A DNA stretch of 64,000 nt from Armillaria gallica. Lineage: Eukaryota > Basidiomycota > Agaricomycetes > Agaricales > Physalacriaceae. The position numbers and the translations under genes are program-made. The stretch lies in assembly GCA_037576215.1 (NCBI GenBank), contig JBANDB010000011.1:2418001-2482000 (forward strand). Reading direction: 5' to 3'. The first letter of the stretch is position 1. Each line of letters opens with the position of its first letter. Below, piece after piece: positions 10,074 to 21,924 of this stretch. The notes below the pieces were generated by a model. The model saw only the letters and a list, made by a program, of their open reading frames with translations, did not search any database and was not told the DNA's origin.

Positions 10074-11809
10074 ATGGCCGCTACTACATTCTTTGCTTTG
10101 CTATGTCTCGCCAGCTACTCTTCTGGACTACAACTAAAATCGAAGGCCAACGTAATGTTCGACCTGGACATGAACTCCTGCGACGGGGAAACATGGATGG
10201 AACTGTTGCCTTGAGCAATACTGCGGATCTTACCTATCATACGAATTTGACGCTTGGTGGCCAACTCTTTACGGTGAAATCGATACTGGCAGGTAGGTTA
10301 CTATTCCTGTAGGACATCCTCTCCGTACTCATGGCCGCCTTAGTTCGGACTTGTGGGTCGCAGGAAACATCACGGATAGTATCGACACTGGGAAGATGTC
10401 TGAAATCCCCTACGCTAAGGGTGCAGCGGAAGGTGAGTCTCGCCTGACGAGCAGTCTAAGTTTCCGTTCTCACTGCCACTAGGGCCCGTAAAAACTTCAA
10501 CTCTTCAAATCGCCGGATACACCGTACAGGATCAAGCGTTCAGTACGTTATCGTTCTGTTATTCCTCGTCGTTGCGGTCTTCTTATCTAGAGAATACAGT
10601 GCAAGTCACGCCCGACAGTGATCATCCGATTGGAATAGGCATCATAGGCCTTGGACCTACGACCGGGTCCGTCATCTACAATAATCTGACTACGTCAGTC
10701 GGATACACTGTGCTGGACCGTATATTTCTACAAAACACATCAACCCCGAATTATTTGACAGTGCTTCTGGGACGCACCCAAGGTTCGTAGTCGACCATTC
10801 CGCTCAGTGACCAGTGCCTCATGTTGATGTAGATCCTACCGATGTCTTTCCCGGTGAAATATCAATCGGGAGCTTTTAGATGGCTATAGTAATGTTGATT
10901 GTGAACCAAAGCTAGAGGTCACCATCGTCGCTGGCGACGAATCCATTCAACAACATTTCCAGATCCTATTAGATGAGGATGGCATAATAGGGCCAGACGG
11001 GAAGCCGATACCCATCACCACCGCGGTGGAGCAGACATCAAATTCAAAGCAGGCTACTGCCGTCCTAGACACTGGTTTTTCATTCAGTCAGGTACCCAAG
11101 TACGTGAATATGTTCCCTAGCTTCAGGAAAAGTCTAACGAATTTTCTGCTTCAATAGATCTGTTGCGGATGCAATATACAGTGGCTTCTCTGGTGCAGAG
11201 TACCTAAATATAACAGGTCTTGGCGAAGTATGGATTGTACCTTGCGACGAAGAAGTCAACATTACATTCAAGTTCAGCGGTAATAGCTACCATATACATC
11301 CCTTGGATGCTACTATGTATGGTGTTTAAAAGTCCTTCCACCACTATATTGCTAATGACTGCTTTAGGGATCCGTCTCTAATTAATCTGGACCTTACAGA
11401 TTCAACAGGCCAATCATATTGCGCAGGCTCGGTGTGTACACACCTCCCCCATCCACTTTATCGTCCTTGACGTTACCTATCACAGTTTCAACCTTTCATA
11501 TTTGCACCCCCCTTTCCAACATACGATATGATTCTCGGAATGTCGTTCCGTGAGTATTATATTAGTTACCAGCATACTTTGCATTGACATTCAGCTTCTC
11601 AGTTCGCAATGTTTACACCGTCTTCAATTATGGAGACTTCGTAGCTGGTGGAAAGGACACCACCATTCGCGGAGATCCTTACGTTCAATTACTATCCACG
11701 ACCGACCCGGCTGAAGGTACGTTCCAGTCTCCTCTTTACCGATACTAAATTCTAATGGATCGCAGCGCACTCCGATTTCGTGGCTGTTCGCTTGAGCGGC
11801 CTTGCGTAA
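10074..11809 (+). pseudogene. A1 aspartic protease-like, copy B (multiple frameshifts)
   Basis: Aligned with copies D and E, this copy lacks one base in exon 1 at about 10137-10140 (after L-Q-L-K), one just before the first catalytic motif at about 10275-10279, and one in exon 5 at about 10867-10871. Splice sites and the stop (11807-11809) are otherwise kept. The second motif reads D-T-G-F-S. Exons 7-10 closely resemble those of copy E (for example the L-I-N-L-D-L-T-D-S segment). Three independent lesions make this the most decayed member. The signal peptide start (M-A-A-T-T-F-F-A-L-L) is intact. Confidence 0.85.
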
Positions 11810-13301
11810 AGGATGCGTATGCTATACGGACTGCTAGCTGTGGACGATTCATGGACAATTATTTATGACAATTATTGATGCGTCCGGACGGCTACACATG
11901 TGTAGTACGGGGAACTTATCAAATGACGTTCCTTACGGATCTCGTATATACCACAATCTTACTGCGTGATTGACCTGTCTTTCCAGATAAATATCCAGTT
12001 CATTAATCAGATGGTACAAGCGAAGAATGGTAGCAAGAATTCTTCAATCGCTCACCCATATTTCAGCAGGGAACCCTCACACAAACAGGCGAGGGACTGT
12101 CATGGTCCATGCCTGTATACTAATAGAAGCGCAGGATTATATATGTAGTGCTGAAACCCGAGGAAGAGAACGATTCCTTGCCTGAGCTCGACAACCGAAG
12201 GCCCTGACGTTGTCGACTGTACTGCGATGTGCGACACTACTAACTCTCTCGTACTAGTAGATAGACGACCTATTGATCATCTGAGGCCCGAGGGAGGGAC
12301 GGTCTGTAGTATGTGGCGCGACACTTGATATTCTAACGCTCGGCTCTACCACTTAGTGACAAGAATTCATCCACTTTCTGTGACGCTGATTATCCGCGGC
12401 ATCTCAAGACACAGGCAGTGCTCGATACTTGACACACCGTTGGCACACCGTGGTTTTAAGTTGGGACTGCCGCCGAGCACCGCCACCATATCCGGTACCA
12501 CGGTCCACGTTCCGGATGATCATCTCAGCACTGCAGTGCTCGATCTGCGTCCACTGTCCAGTACCAACCAGTTCTTATTGGAGACGTACTGTCATCACGT
12601 ATTCGACAAATTGCTCCCGTGACGGCCATGCATTGATTCTGGCGCATACGGAGCGGTGTCAAGCGAGCTCAGCCAACCTCCAAGGTGACATCGGGGGTTT
12701 CAAACCAGAATGCAAAGCTCACGATCAAGATCGTATCAGTCACAGGTCTAAAATAATACTAACTTCAGGGTTAACTCGGAAGTGCATCCTTGTTTCTCTG
12801 GCGCCCATCTATATTGGTACGTAGCGGGTGCAAAATGCACTAGGACTTTTTACGACACCGGTTCTGGAGCTACTCGCTGCTATGCTTCTCTATTTTGCAT
12901 CTCTGTGTGGAAGGAATAACTCTTGTGCGTAACTCCACTATTGCATGGTACTATTGATATTATGCTTTCACGCTACCTACACAAAAGAGGAGGAAGAGGG
13001 GAAATGTAACTTGTCTACCTGTTATTTCGTTCCCCACCTCTCGGGCAGGTGGTTCCGACTTCCACCGTGTGTAACTCCGTTCCTCGACGAATATGGGGAC
13101 AGTCTTGTAAGATATAAGCTAATAACCCTGTGTTTGCAATGACTTCGGGGATTATAGCCACTGGGCGTTCGTTACAAGTCTATTCTCAGACTTTGCCATG
13201 TCTTGGCACTCACTGCTATTTCCTTTTACTTTGCTTCCTACTATTTATGACTATACCAGGAGAATAAAAGCCAGCGCCCAGCATCTCGTCTCGTTACAAT
13301 C

Positions 13302-15041
13302 ATGGCCGTTTCCGTATTCTTTGCCTTGCTATGCCTTGCTGGCTGCTCTTCTGGGCTGCGACTAAAGATCGAAGGTCAGCGCGACGTTAGAACTCGTCAC
13401 GAACTCCTACGAGGGAGAAACACTGATGGGACCGCCGTCTTGAACAATACTAAGGATGTAGCCTATCATACGAATTTGAGGGTTGGTGGGCAACTCTTTA
13501 CGGCGCTGATCGATGCTGGCAGGTAGGTCACTATTCCTGTAAGACATTCTCTCCGTACTCATGGCCATCTTAGTTCGGACTTGTGGGTTGCAGGCAACGT
13601 TACTGACAGTATAGACACTGGGGCGACGTCTGAAATCAGCTACGCCATTGGTGGAGCGGAAGGTGAGTCTCACCTGACTACCAGTTCAAGTCACTGTTCT
13701 CACCGTTACAGGTCCCATAAAAACTTCAACTCTTGAATTCGCCGGATACACCATACAGGATCAAGCGTTCAGTACGTTATCGTTCTGTTATTTCTCATTG
13801 TTGCAGCATTCTTATCTTGGGGTTGCAGTGCAAGTCATCCCCGACAGTGAAAATGCGATTGGAACAGGCATCATAGGCCTTGGACCTACGACCGGGTCCG
13901 AAATCTACAATAAGCTGAATACCTCGGTTGGATATGCTGTTTTAGACCGAATATTTCTACAAAACACTTCAACTCCGAATTATTATACGGTACTTCTGGG
14001 ACGAACCCAAGGTTCGTTGTTGACCATTTCGCTCAGTGACCAGAGCCTCATATTGGTGTAGATCCTACTGATGTCTTTCCCGGTGAAATATCAATCGGAG
14101 AGCTTTTAGACGGATATAGTAATGTTGAGAGTGAACCGAAGCTAGAAGTCACCGTCGTCCCTGACGTCGACCCCATTCAACAACATTTCCAGATCCTATT
14201 AGATGAGGATGGCATAATAGGGCCAGATGGGAAGCCGATATCTATCACTACCGAGGTGAAGCAGACATCGAATTCAAAGCAGGCTACTGCCGTCCTAGAC
14301 ACCGGTTTTTCAATAAGTCAGGTACCCAAGTACGTGAATGTGGTTCCCAATTTCAGGGAAAAGTCTGACGAATTGTTACTCCCACTAGATCTGTGGCGGA
14401 TGCGATATACAGTCGTGTCTCTGGCGCAGAGTATCACAATATAACAGACATTGGCGAAATATGGATTGTACCTTGCGACGAAGAGGTCAACATTACATTC
14501 AAGTTCAACGGTAATAACTACCATATACATCCTTTGGATGCCACTATGTATGGCCTGTTGAAGTTCTCTCCACAAGAACATGGCTAACAACTTCTTTAGG
14601 GATCCATCTCTATTTGATTCACCTAAAATAGTGAATTCAAAAGGTCAAACATCATGCCTAGGCGCTGTGCGTACACGTCTCTCCCAGGTACTTATCGTCC
14701 TTAATGTTACCTATCAGTTTCAGCCTTTCAAATTTACACCCCCCTTTCCAACGTACGATATGATTCTCGGAATGTCGTTCCGTGAGTAATATGTTAGTTA
14801 CTAGCTTACGTTGCGCTGACAATCGACTTCTCAGTTCGCAATGTTTACACCGTCTTCAATTATGGAGACTTCGTAGCTGGTGGAAATGATACCACCGTTC
14901 GCGGAGATCCTTATGTTCAATTCCTGTCCACGACCGACCCAGCTGAAGGTACGTTCCAGTCTTCTCTTTACCGATACTAAATTCTAATGGATTGCAGCGC
15001 ATTACAACTTCGTAGCTGTTCGCTTGAGTGGCCTTGTGTAG
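13302..15041 (+). CDS. A1 aspartic protease-like, copy C (open frame, altered active site)
   Basis: Ten exons splice to an open frame of 422 residues: 13302-13522, 13574-13662, exon 3 after AG at about 13711, exon 4 after TTGCAG near 13807, exon 5 14062-14329, exon 6 14389-14547, 14600-14666, 14718-14781, 14835-14948, 14998-15041. A signal peptide precedes a short pro-region. The fold landmarks of the pepsin family are present (G-L-G-P-T, I-L-G-M-S-F, C-terminal N-Y-G-D-F). However, the first motif is D-A-G-S-S and the second D-T-G-F-S. The catalytic aspartates remain, but the Thr of the 'fireman's grip' and the Ser/Thr next to the second Asp are replaced. It may be a secreted pseudoprotease or a weak enzyme. 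Confidence 0.85.
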
Positions 15042-16532
15042 GGGATACGAATTTTATACGGACTGCTAGTTATGGATGATTTACGGACAATTATTTATGC
15101 ATCCGGACGGCGACACATGTGTAGTACGGGGAACTTATCAAATGACGTACCTTACGGACCTCGTATATACTGCATGATTGACCTATCTTTCCAGATAAAT
15201 ATCCAGTTCATTAATCAGGTGGTACAGGTAAAGAATGGTAGCAAGAATTCTATAGCCGCTCATCCATATGTTTTGCGGGGAACCCGTGCAAACCAAAAAA
15301 GCGAGGAACTGACATTGTACATAGAAGTGCGGGGCTATATATTTAATGTTGAAACCCTGCGAAGAGAACGATTCCTTACCTGAGCTCGACAACCGAAGGC
15401 CCTGGCGTTGTCGACTGTACTGCGACGTGCGACACTACTCTCTCGTACTAGTAGACAGACGATTGATCATCTGAGGGAGAGACGGTCTGTAGTATGTGGC
15501 GCGACACTTGATAAATTCTAACGCCCAGCTCTACCACTTAGCGACAAGAATTCGTCCACTTTCTGCGACGCTGATGATCCGCGCATCTCAGCTGTACTCG
15601 ATACTCATTCTCGTAGACACGTGGCCCTTTGTTGCCGGCAAGCATATCCGGTACCATGTTCCGGATGATCCGAGTTAGCACTGCAGTGCCCGATCTGCGC
15701 CGTTTAGACACATCCCTCATCGGAGACGTGCTGTTTCCATGTATTCGAAAATTTGCTCCCTTGACGACCATGCATTGACTCTGGAGCGTACGGAGCGTTG
15801 ACAAGCGAGCTGTTAGTCAACTTCGAAGGTCACATCGGGAGTTTCAAACTAGAATGCAAGCTCACGATCAAGATCATATCAGTTACAGGTCTATGATAAT
15901 ACCAACTTCGAGGAGGTTAATCAAGAACTTACTTCTCTCTATCGTCCATTTATATTGGCACGCCCCGGTGGGTGCACAATACACTAAGATTTAGGACAAC
16001 GGTTCTGGGACCACTCATTGCTATGCTACTCTATTCCGCATCCTTGTGGAATAGATAACTCCTGTGCGTAACTCCACTGTGTATCTTTTACATGGTACTA
16101 ATCTACTCTAATCTATTGATGCCGTGCTTTCACGTGATTACGCTACCTACACAAAAGAGGAGGAAAAGGAGGAAATATCACTTGTCTACCTGTCAACGTT
16201 CCCCACCTCTCGAGTAGGCGGCTCCGATATATGCCTTCCACCATGCCCAAGTGATCGCTGATTCTGACGTGCATCACAATGTGTGGGGCTCAATATATAA
16301 CTCCCTCGAATATGGGGATGGTCTCGTAAGATAGAAGTTGATACTAATAGTCCCGCGTTTGCAGTGGCTTCGGGTACCATAGCCACTGGGCGTTCGTTAC
16401 AGGTCTATTTTCAAGTGACTTCAATGCCATGTCTTACCGCTCACTACCATTTCACTTTACTTTGCTTCCTGCCGTTTTTGACAATACCAGGAGGATAAAA
16501 AGAAGGGCCCGGTATCTCGTCTCTCTACAACC

Positions 16533-18288
16533 ATGGCCGCTACCATATTCTTTGCTTTGCTATGCCTTGCAGGCTACTCCTCCGGACTACAACTAAAGAT
16601 CGAAGGCCAACGCAATGTTCGACCTGGACATGAACTCTTGCGACGGGAAAACATGGATGGAACCGTTTCCTTGAGCAATCATGCGGATCTTAGCCATTAT
16701 ACGAATTTGACGCTTGGTGGCCAACTATTTTCGGTGTTGATCGATACTGGCAGGTAGGTTACCATTCCTGTAGGACATCCTCTCCGTACTCATGGCCGCC
16801 ATAGTTCGGACTTGTGGGTTGCAGGCAACATTACTGATAGTATCGACACTGGGGCGACGTCTGAAATCAGCTACGCTATTGGCGGAGCGGGAGGTGAGTC
16901 CTGCCTGTGTAGTAGTCCAAGTCCCTGTTCTCACTGCTGCTATCAGGGCCCGTAAAACTTTCAACTCTTCAACTCGCTGGATACACCGTACAGGATCAAG
17001 CATTCAGTATGTTGTTGTTCTGTTACTCCTCATCGTTGCGCCCTTCTTATCTAAAAAACACAGTGCAAGTCACGCCCGACAGTGACCATCCGATTGGAAT
17101 AGGCATCGTAGGCCTTGGACCTACGATCGAGTCCGTCATCTACAAAAACCTGACTACGTCAGTCGGATACACTGTTTTGGACCGTATATTTCTACAAAAC
17201 ACGTCAACCCCGAATTATTTGACAGTGCTTCTCGGACGCACCCAAGGTTCGTAGTTGACCATTCCGCTCAATGACCAGTGCCTCATGTTGATGTAGATCC
17301 TACCGATGTCTTTCCTGGAGAGATTTCAATCGGAGAGCTTCTAGACGGCTATAGTAATGTTGAGAGTCAACCAAAACTAGAAGTCATTATAGTCCCTGCT
17401 CGCGAATCTAGCGATCAACATTTCCAGATCCTATTAGACCAGGGCGGATTATTAGGACCAGATGGGCGCCCAATATTTATCACCACCAAGGTGAACCAGA
17501 CATCGAATTCAAAGCAGGCTACTGCCCTGCTAGATACTGGTTCTTCGTTAAGTCATGTACCCAAGTACGTGAATATGTTCCCTAGCTTCAGGGAAATTTC
17601 TGACGAATTCGCTGCTTCAATCAGGTCTGTTGCGGATGCGATATACAGTCGTGTCTCTGGCGCAGAGTACCGCAATATATCAGGCGTGGGAGAAGTATGG
17701 ATTGCACCTTGCGACGAAGAAGTCAACGTTACATTCAAGTTCAGCGGTAATAGCTACCCTATACATCCTTTGGATGCTACTTTGTATGGCTTTTTTGACT
17801 TCTCTCCACCAGTACATCGCTGATGACTTCTAACTAGGGATCCATCCCTACTTGATTCGCCGGATTTGCAAAACCTTGTAAATTCAGAAGGTCAGCCATC
17901 ATGCATAGGCTCGGTGCGTACATGCGGCTCTCATGTACTCTATCATCCTTGACGTTACCTGTCTCAGTTTCAACCTATCAGTTACACACCCCCCGGTCAA
18001 ACGTACGATATGAGTCTCGGAATGCCGTTCCGTGAGTATTATGCTAGTTACCAGCATACTTTGCATTGACATTCTTCTCAGTTCGCAATGTTTACGCCGT
18101 CTTCAATTATGGAGACTTCGTAGTTGGTGGAAATGATACCACCGTTCGCGGAGATCCTTATGTTCAATTCCTATCCACGACCGACCCAGCTGAAGGTATG
18201 TTTCAGTCATCTCTTTACTGATACTAAATTCTAATGGATCGCAGCGCACTCCGATTTCGTGGCTGTTCGCTTGAGCGGCCTTGTGTAA
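16533..18288 (+). CDS. secreted A1 (pepsin-family) aspartic protease, copy D, intact
   Basis: Exons: 16533-16753, 16805-16893, 16947-17006, 17064-17246, 17297-17564, 17625-17783, 17838-17913, 17968-18031, 18082-18195, 18245-18288; all phases agree and give 425 residues. An N-terminal signal peptide (A-A-T-I-F-F-A-L-L-C-L-A-G) and a ~50-residue pro-region precede the catalytic domain. The first motif D-T-G-S-S-D-L-W-V-A-G is split by intron 1. The second motif is L-D-T-G-S-S-L-S-H-V-P. This is the only copy with both canonical catalytic motifs and no lesion, so it is the likely active extracellular endopeptidase, which would cleave proteins at acidic pH. The intron 5 reading frame stays open if unspliced (60 nt), but the non-multiple-of-3 equivalents in copies A-C show that it is an intron. 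Confidence 0.92.
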
Positions 18289-18535
18289 GGGATACGTATT
18301 CTATACGGATTTTTAGCTATGGATGATTCATGGACAATTATTTGTGCATCCGGTCGGCTACACATGTGTAGTACGGGGAACTTATCAATGACTTACCTTA
18401 CGGAACTCTCCTGTTCTTCCGGATAAATATTCAGTTCATTAATCAGGTGGTACAGGTGACAAATGGCAGCAAGAATTCTCTAGCCGCTCACCCATATTTC
18501 AGCAGGGAACCCGTGCAAACCAAATAGGCGAGGGA

Positions 18536-18751
18536 CCCTCCCTCAGATCATAGATGATCAATAGGTCGTGACTCGGCTGCCTACTACTTACTGCGAGAGA
18601 GTAGTCTCGTACATCGCAGTACAGTCGACACGTCGGGGCCTTCGGTTGTCGAGCTCAGGCAAGGAATCGTTCCCTTCCCCAGGTTTCAGCATTACATATA
18701 CAACCCTGCGCTTCTATTAGTGTACAGGCATGTACATTTTGTACAATGACA
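18536..18751. repeat. ~216-bp inverted block behind copy D
   Basis: This block is the reverse complement of the matching downstream block in units A (about 7060-7240), B (12097-12299) and C (about 15305-15480). For example, the string GAGCTCAGGCAAGGAATCGTT here reads AACGATTCCTTGCCTGAGCTC in B. Sequence on both sides stays collinear with the other units (GGCGAGGGA before; CTGTAGTACGTGGCGCGACA after). Confidence 0.9.
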
Positions 18752-19850
18752 GATGGCCTGTAGTACGTGGCGCGACAATTGATATTCTAACACGGTTCTA
18801 TTACTCAGCAACAAGAATTCATCCACTTTCCGCGACGCTGATGATCTGCGGCATCTCAAAACACAGGCAGTGCTCGATACTCATCCTGGTAGACACACTG
18901 CAGCTTTCTATTTTTGGCAAATCTTTGGTTGTTGCCTCCGCCAAGCACTGCACTGCCACCGTATCCGGTACCGCGTTCCGGATGATCTCAGCACTGCAGT
19001 GCCCGATCTGCGTCTGGTAGACAACCGCAAACTGAAGTCGACGCGTAGTTGGCCCCAGGCGATGCAGTGTCTTATCGGAGGTGTGCTGTTTTCGAAATTT
19101 GCTCCCGTGACGGCCATGGGTTGACTCTAGCGCATACAGAGCGTTGACAAGCGAGCTGTTACTAGTAGTCAAATTCGAAGGTCACATCGGAGGTCTCAAA
19201 CTAGAATGCAAGCTCACGATCAAGATCATATCAGAATATCAGTTACAGGTCTATAATGATACCAATTTCAAGGAGGTCAACGAAGCGGATTCTTGTCTCT
19301 CTACCGCCCATCTATATTCGTATGCCCCAGCGGTGGGTGCACTCATTGCTATGATACTCTACTTTGCATCTCTGTGAAAGGAATAACTCTTGTGCGTAAC
19401 TCCACTGTGTATCTTTTACTTGGTACTGATCTATTGATACCGCGCTTTGACATGACCATGGTACCTACAGAGAAGAGGGGGAAGAGGGGGAAACATATCT
19501 TGTCTACCTGTCATTTCGTTCCACACCTCTCGAGCAGGCGGCTCCGACCTATGTCTTCCACCATGCCCAAGTGATCACTGATTGTGACATGCATCACAAA
19601 GTGTGGGGCTCAATGTTAATCCCGTTGCTCGTCGAATATGGGGACAATCTCGTAAGATACAATTTAATTGTCCCGCATTTGCAGTGGCTTCGGGTACCAT
19701 AGCCACTGGGCGTTCGTTACAGGTCTATTTTCAAGTGTTCAATTCCATGTCTTACCGCTCACTGCCATTTCACTTTACTTTGCTTCCTGCCGTTTTTGAC
19801 AATACCAGGAGGATAAAACCCAGCGCCCAGTATCTCGTCTCTCTACAACC

Positions 19851-21584
19851 ATGGCCATTTCCGTATTCTTTGCCTTGCTATGCCTTGCTGGCTACTCTTC
19901 TGGACTACGACTAAAGATCGAAGGCCAACGCAATGTTCGACATGAACTCCTGCGACGGGGAAACATGGATGGAACTGTTGCCTTGAACAATACTGCGGAT
20001 CTTATCTATTATACGAATTTGACGCTTGGTGGCCAACTATTTTCGGTGTTGATCGATACTGGCAGGTAGGTTACCATTCCTGTAGGACATCCTCTCCGTA
20101 CTCATGGCCGCCATAGTTCGGACTTGTGGGTTGCAGGCAACATTACTGATAGTATCGACACTGGGGCGACGTCTGAAATCAGCTACGCTATTGGCGGAGC
20201 GGGAGGTGAGTCCTGCCTGTGTAGTAGTCCAAGTCCCTGTTCTCACTGCTGCTATCAGGGCCCGTAAAACTTTCAACTCTTCAACTCGCTGGATACACCG
20301 TACAGGATCAAGCATTCAGTATGTTGTTGTTCTGTTACTCCTCATCGTTGCGCCCTTCTTATCTAAAAAACACAGTGCAAGTCACGCCCGACAGTGACCA
20401 TCCGATTGGAATAGGCATCGTAGGCCTTGGACCTACGATCGGGTCCGTCATCTACAAAAACCTGACTACGTCAGTCGGATACACTGTTTTGGACCGTATA
20501 TTTCTACAAAACACGTCAACCCCGAATTATTTGACAGTGCTTCTCGGACGCACTCAAGGTTCGTCGTTGATCATTTCGCAGTGACTAGTGCCTCATGTTG
20601 GTGTAGATCCTACCGATGTCTTTCCCGGTGAAATATCAATCGGGGAGCTTTTAGATGGCTATAGTAATGTTGAGAGTGAACCGAAGCTAGAGGTCACCTT
20701 CGTCCCTACCGACGAATCCACTGGACAACATTTCCAGATCCTTTTAGATGAGGATGGCATAGTAGGGCCGGACGGGAAGCCGATACCCATCACCACCGAG
20801 GTGAAGCAGACATCGAATTCAAAGCAGGCTACTGCCGTCCTAGACACTGGTTTTGCATTGAGTCAGGTACCCAAGTAAGTGAATATGTTCCCTAGCTTCA
20901 GGGAAATTTCTGACGAATTCGCTGCTTCAATCAGGTCTGTTGCGGATGCGATATACAGTCGTGTCTCTGGCGCAGAGTACCGCAATATATCAGGCGTGGG
21001 AGAGGTATGGATCGCACCTTGCGACGAAGAAGTCAACATTACATTCAAGTTCAGCGGTATTAGCTACCATGTACATCCCTTGGATGCTACTATGTATGGT
21101 GTTTAAAAGCCCTTCCACCACTATTGCTAATGACTGCTTTAGGGATCCGTCTCTAATTAATCTGGACCTTACAGATTCGACAGGCCGACCATATTGCGTA
21201 GGCTCGGTGTGTACACATTTCCTCCATCCACTTTATCGTCCTTGACGTTACCTATCACAGTTTCAACCTTTCATATATACACCTCTCTTTCCAACGTTCG
21301 ATTTAATCCTCGGAATGTCGTTCCGTGAGCAATGCGCTAGCTGTGAGCACGCTTCGCACTGACATTCAGTTTCTCAGTTCGCAATGTTTACGCTGTCTTC
21401 AATCATGGAGACTTCGTAGCTGATGGAAATGATACCACCATTCGCGGAGATCCTTATGTTCAATTCCTATCCACGACCGACCCGGCTGAAGGTATGCTTC
21501 AGTCTTCTCTTTGCCGATACTCAGTTCTAATGGATTGCAGCGCATTCCGACTTCGTGGCCGTTCGCTTGAACGGCCTTGCGTAA
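19851..21584 (+). CDS. A1 aspartic protease-like, copy E (open frame, second motif altered)
   Basis: Exons: 19851-20065, 20117-20205, 20259-20318, 20376-20558, 20607-20874, 20935-21093, 21143-21206, 21261-21324, 21378-21491, 21541-21584; the spliced frame is open for 419 residues. The first motif is canonical (D-T-G-S-S-D-L-W) but the second is D-T-G-F-A. Exon 1 lacks two codons present in D. The gene is a mosaic: its start is A/C-like, exons 2-4 match D almost base for base, exon 5 is B/C-like, exon 6 D-like and exons 7-10 B-like. It is secreted by prediction. Activity is doubtful because the residue after D-T-G is Phe instead of Ser/Thr. Confidence 0.87.
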
Positions 21585-21924
21585 GGGATACGGATTCTAT
21601 ACGGATTGCTGGCTATGGATGATTTACGGACAATTATTTATGCATTCGGACTGCTACGAATGTGTAGTACGGGGAGCTTGTCAAATGACGTACCTTACGG
21701 ACTGCATATATCCCATGTAATCTTATTGTTTACTAACTTTACCCATCTAAACGGCGTGATTGACATGTTTTCCAGATAAATATCCAGTTCATTAATCAGT
21801 TTGTACAAGCGGAGAATGGTAGCACTAAGAAAGGGATATCAACGTGAATATGGGTGCGTTAAAATGATAAGACCATAAAGAAGTTGGTGGTTCCGCCTAC
21901 ACCGAACACCATTGAGTAACAAAT

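Larger units (their letters stand above)
4692..21826 (+). repeat. tandem array of five A1-protease gene units
   Basis: Five direct units share a promoter region, a 10-exon gene and about 1 kb of downstream sequence. Start codons are at 5064 (A), 10074 (B), 13302 (C), 16533 (D) and 19851 (E). Spacing is about 3.23-3.32 kb except A to B (5.0 kb), which contains an insertion. Homology begins about 370 bp upstream of each ATG and continues through a conserved non-coding block (for example the string GATAAATATCCAGTTCATTAATCA at about 6952, 11988, 15195 and 21775). In E this downstream block stops at about 21826. The layout is expected from repeated unequal crossing-over. Confidence 0.93.

Noticed and set aside
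16725..17085. Antisense and out-of-frame ORFs repeated in copies D and E
   Set aside because: They recur only because the underlying DNA tract is identical between the two copies. They overlap spliced protease exons.
17278..17823. 181-codon single-frame ORF in copy D, as an uninterrupted protein
   Set aside because: It reads through intron 5, which happens to be 60 nt and stop-free. The matching introns in copies A-C are not multiples of three and end in TAG, so it is spliced.
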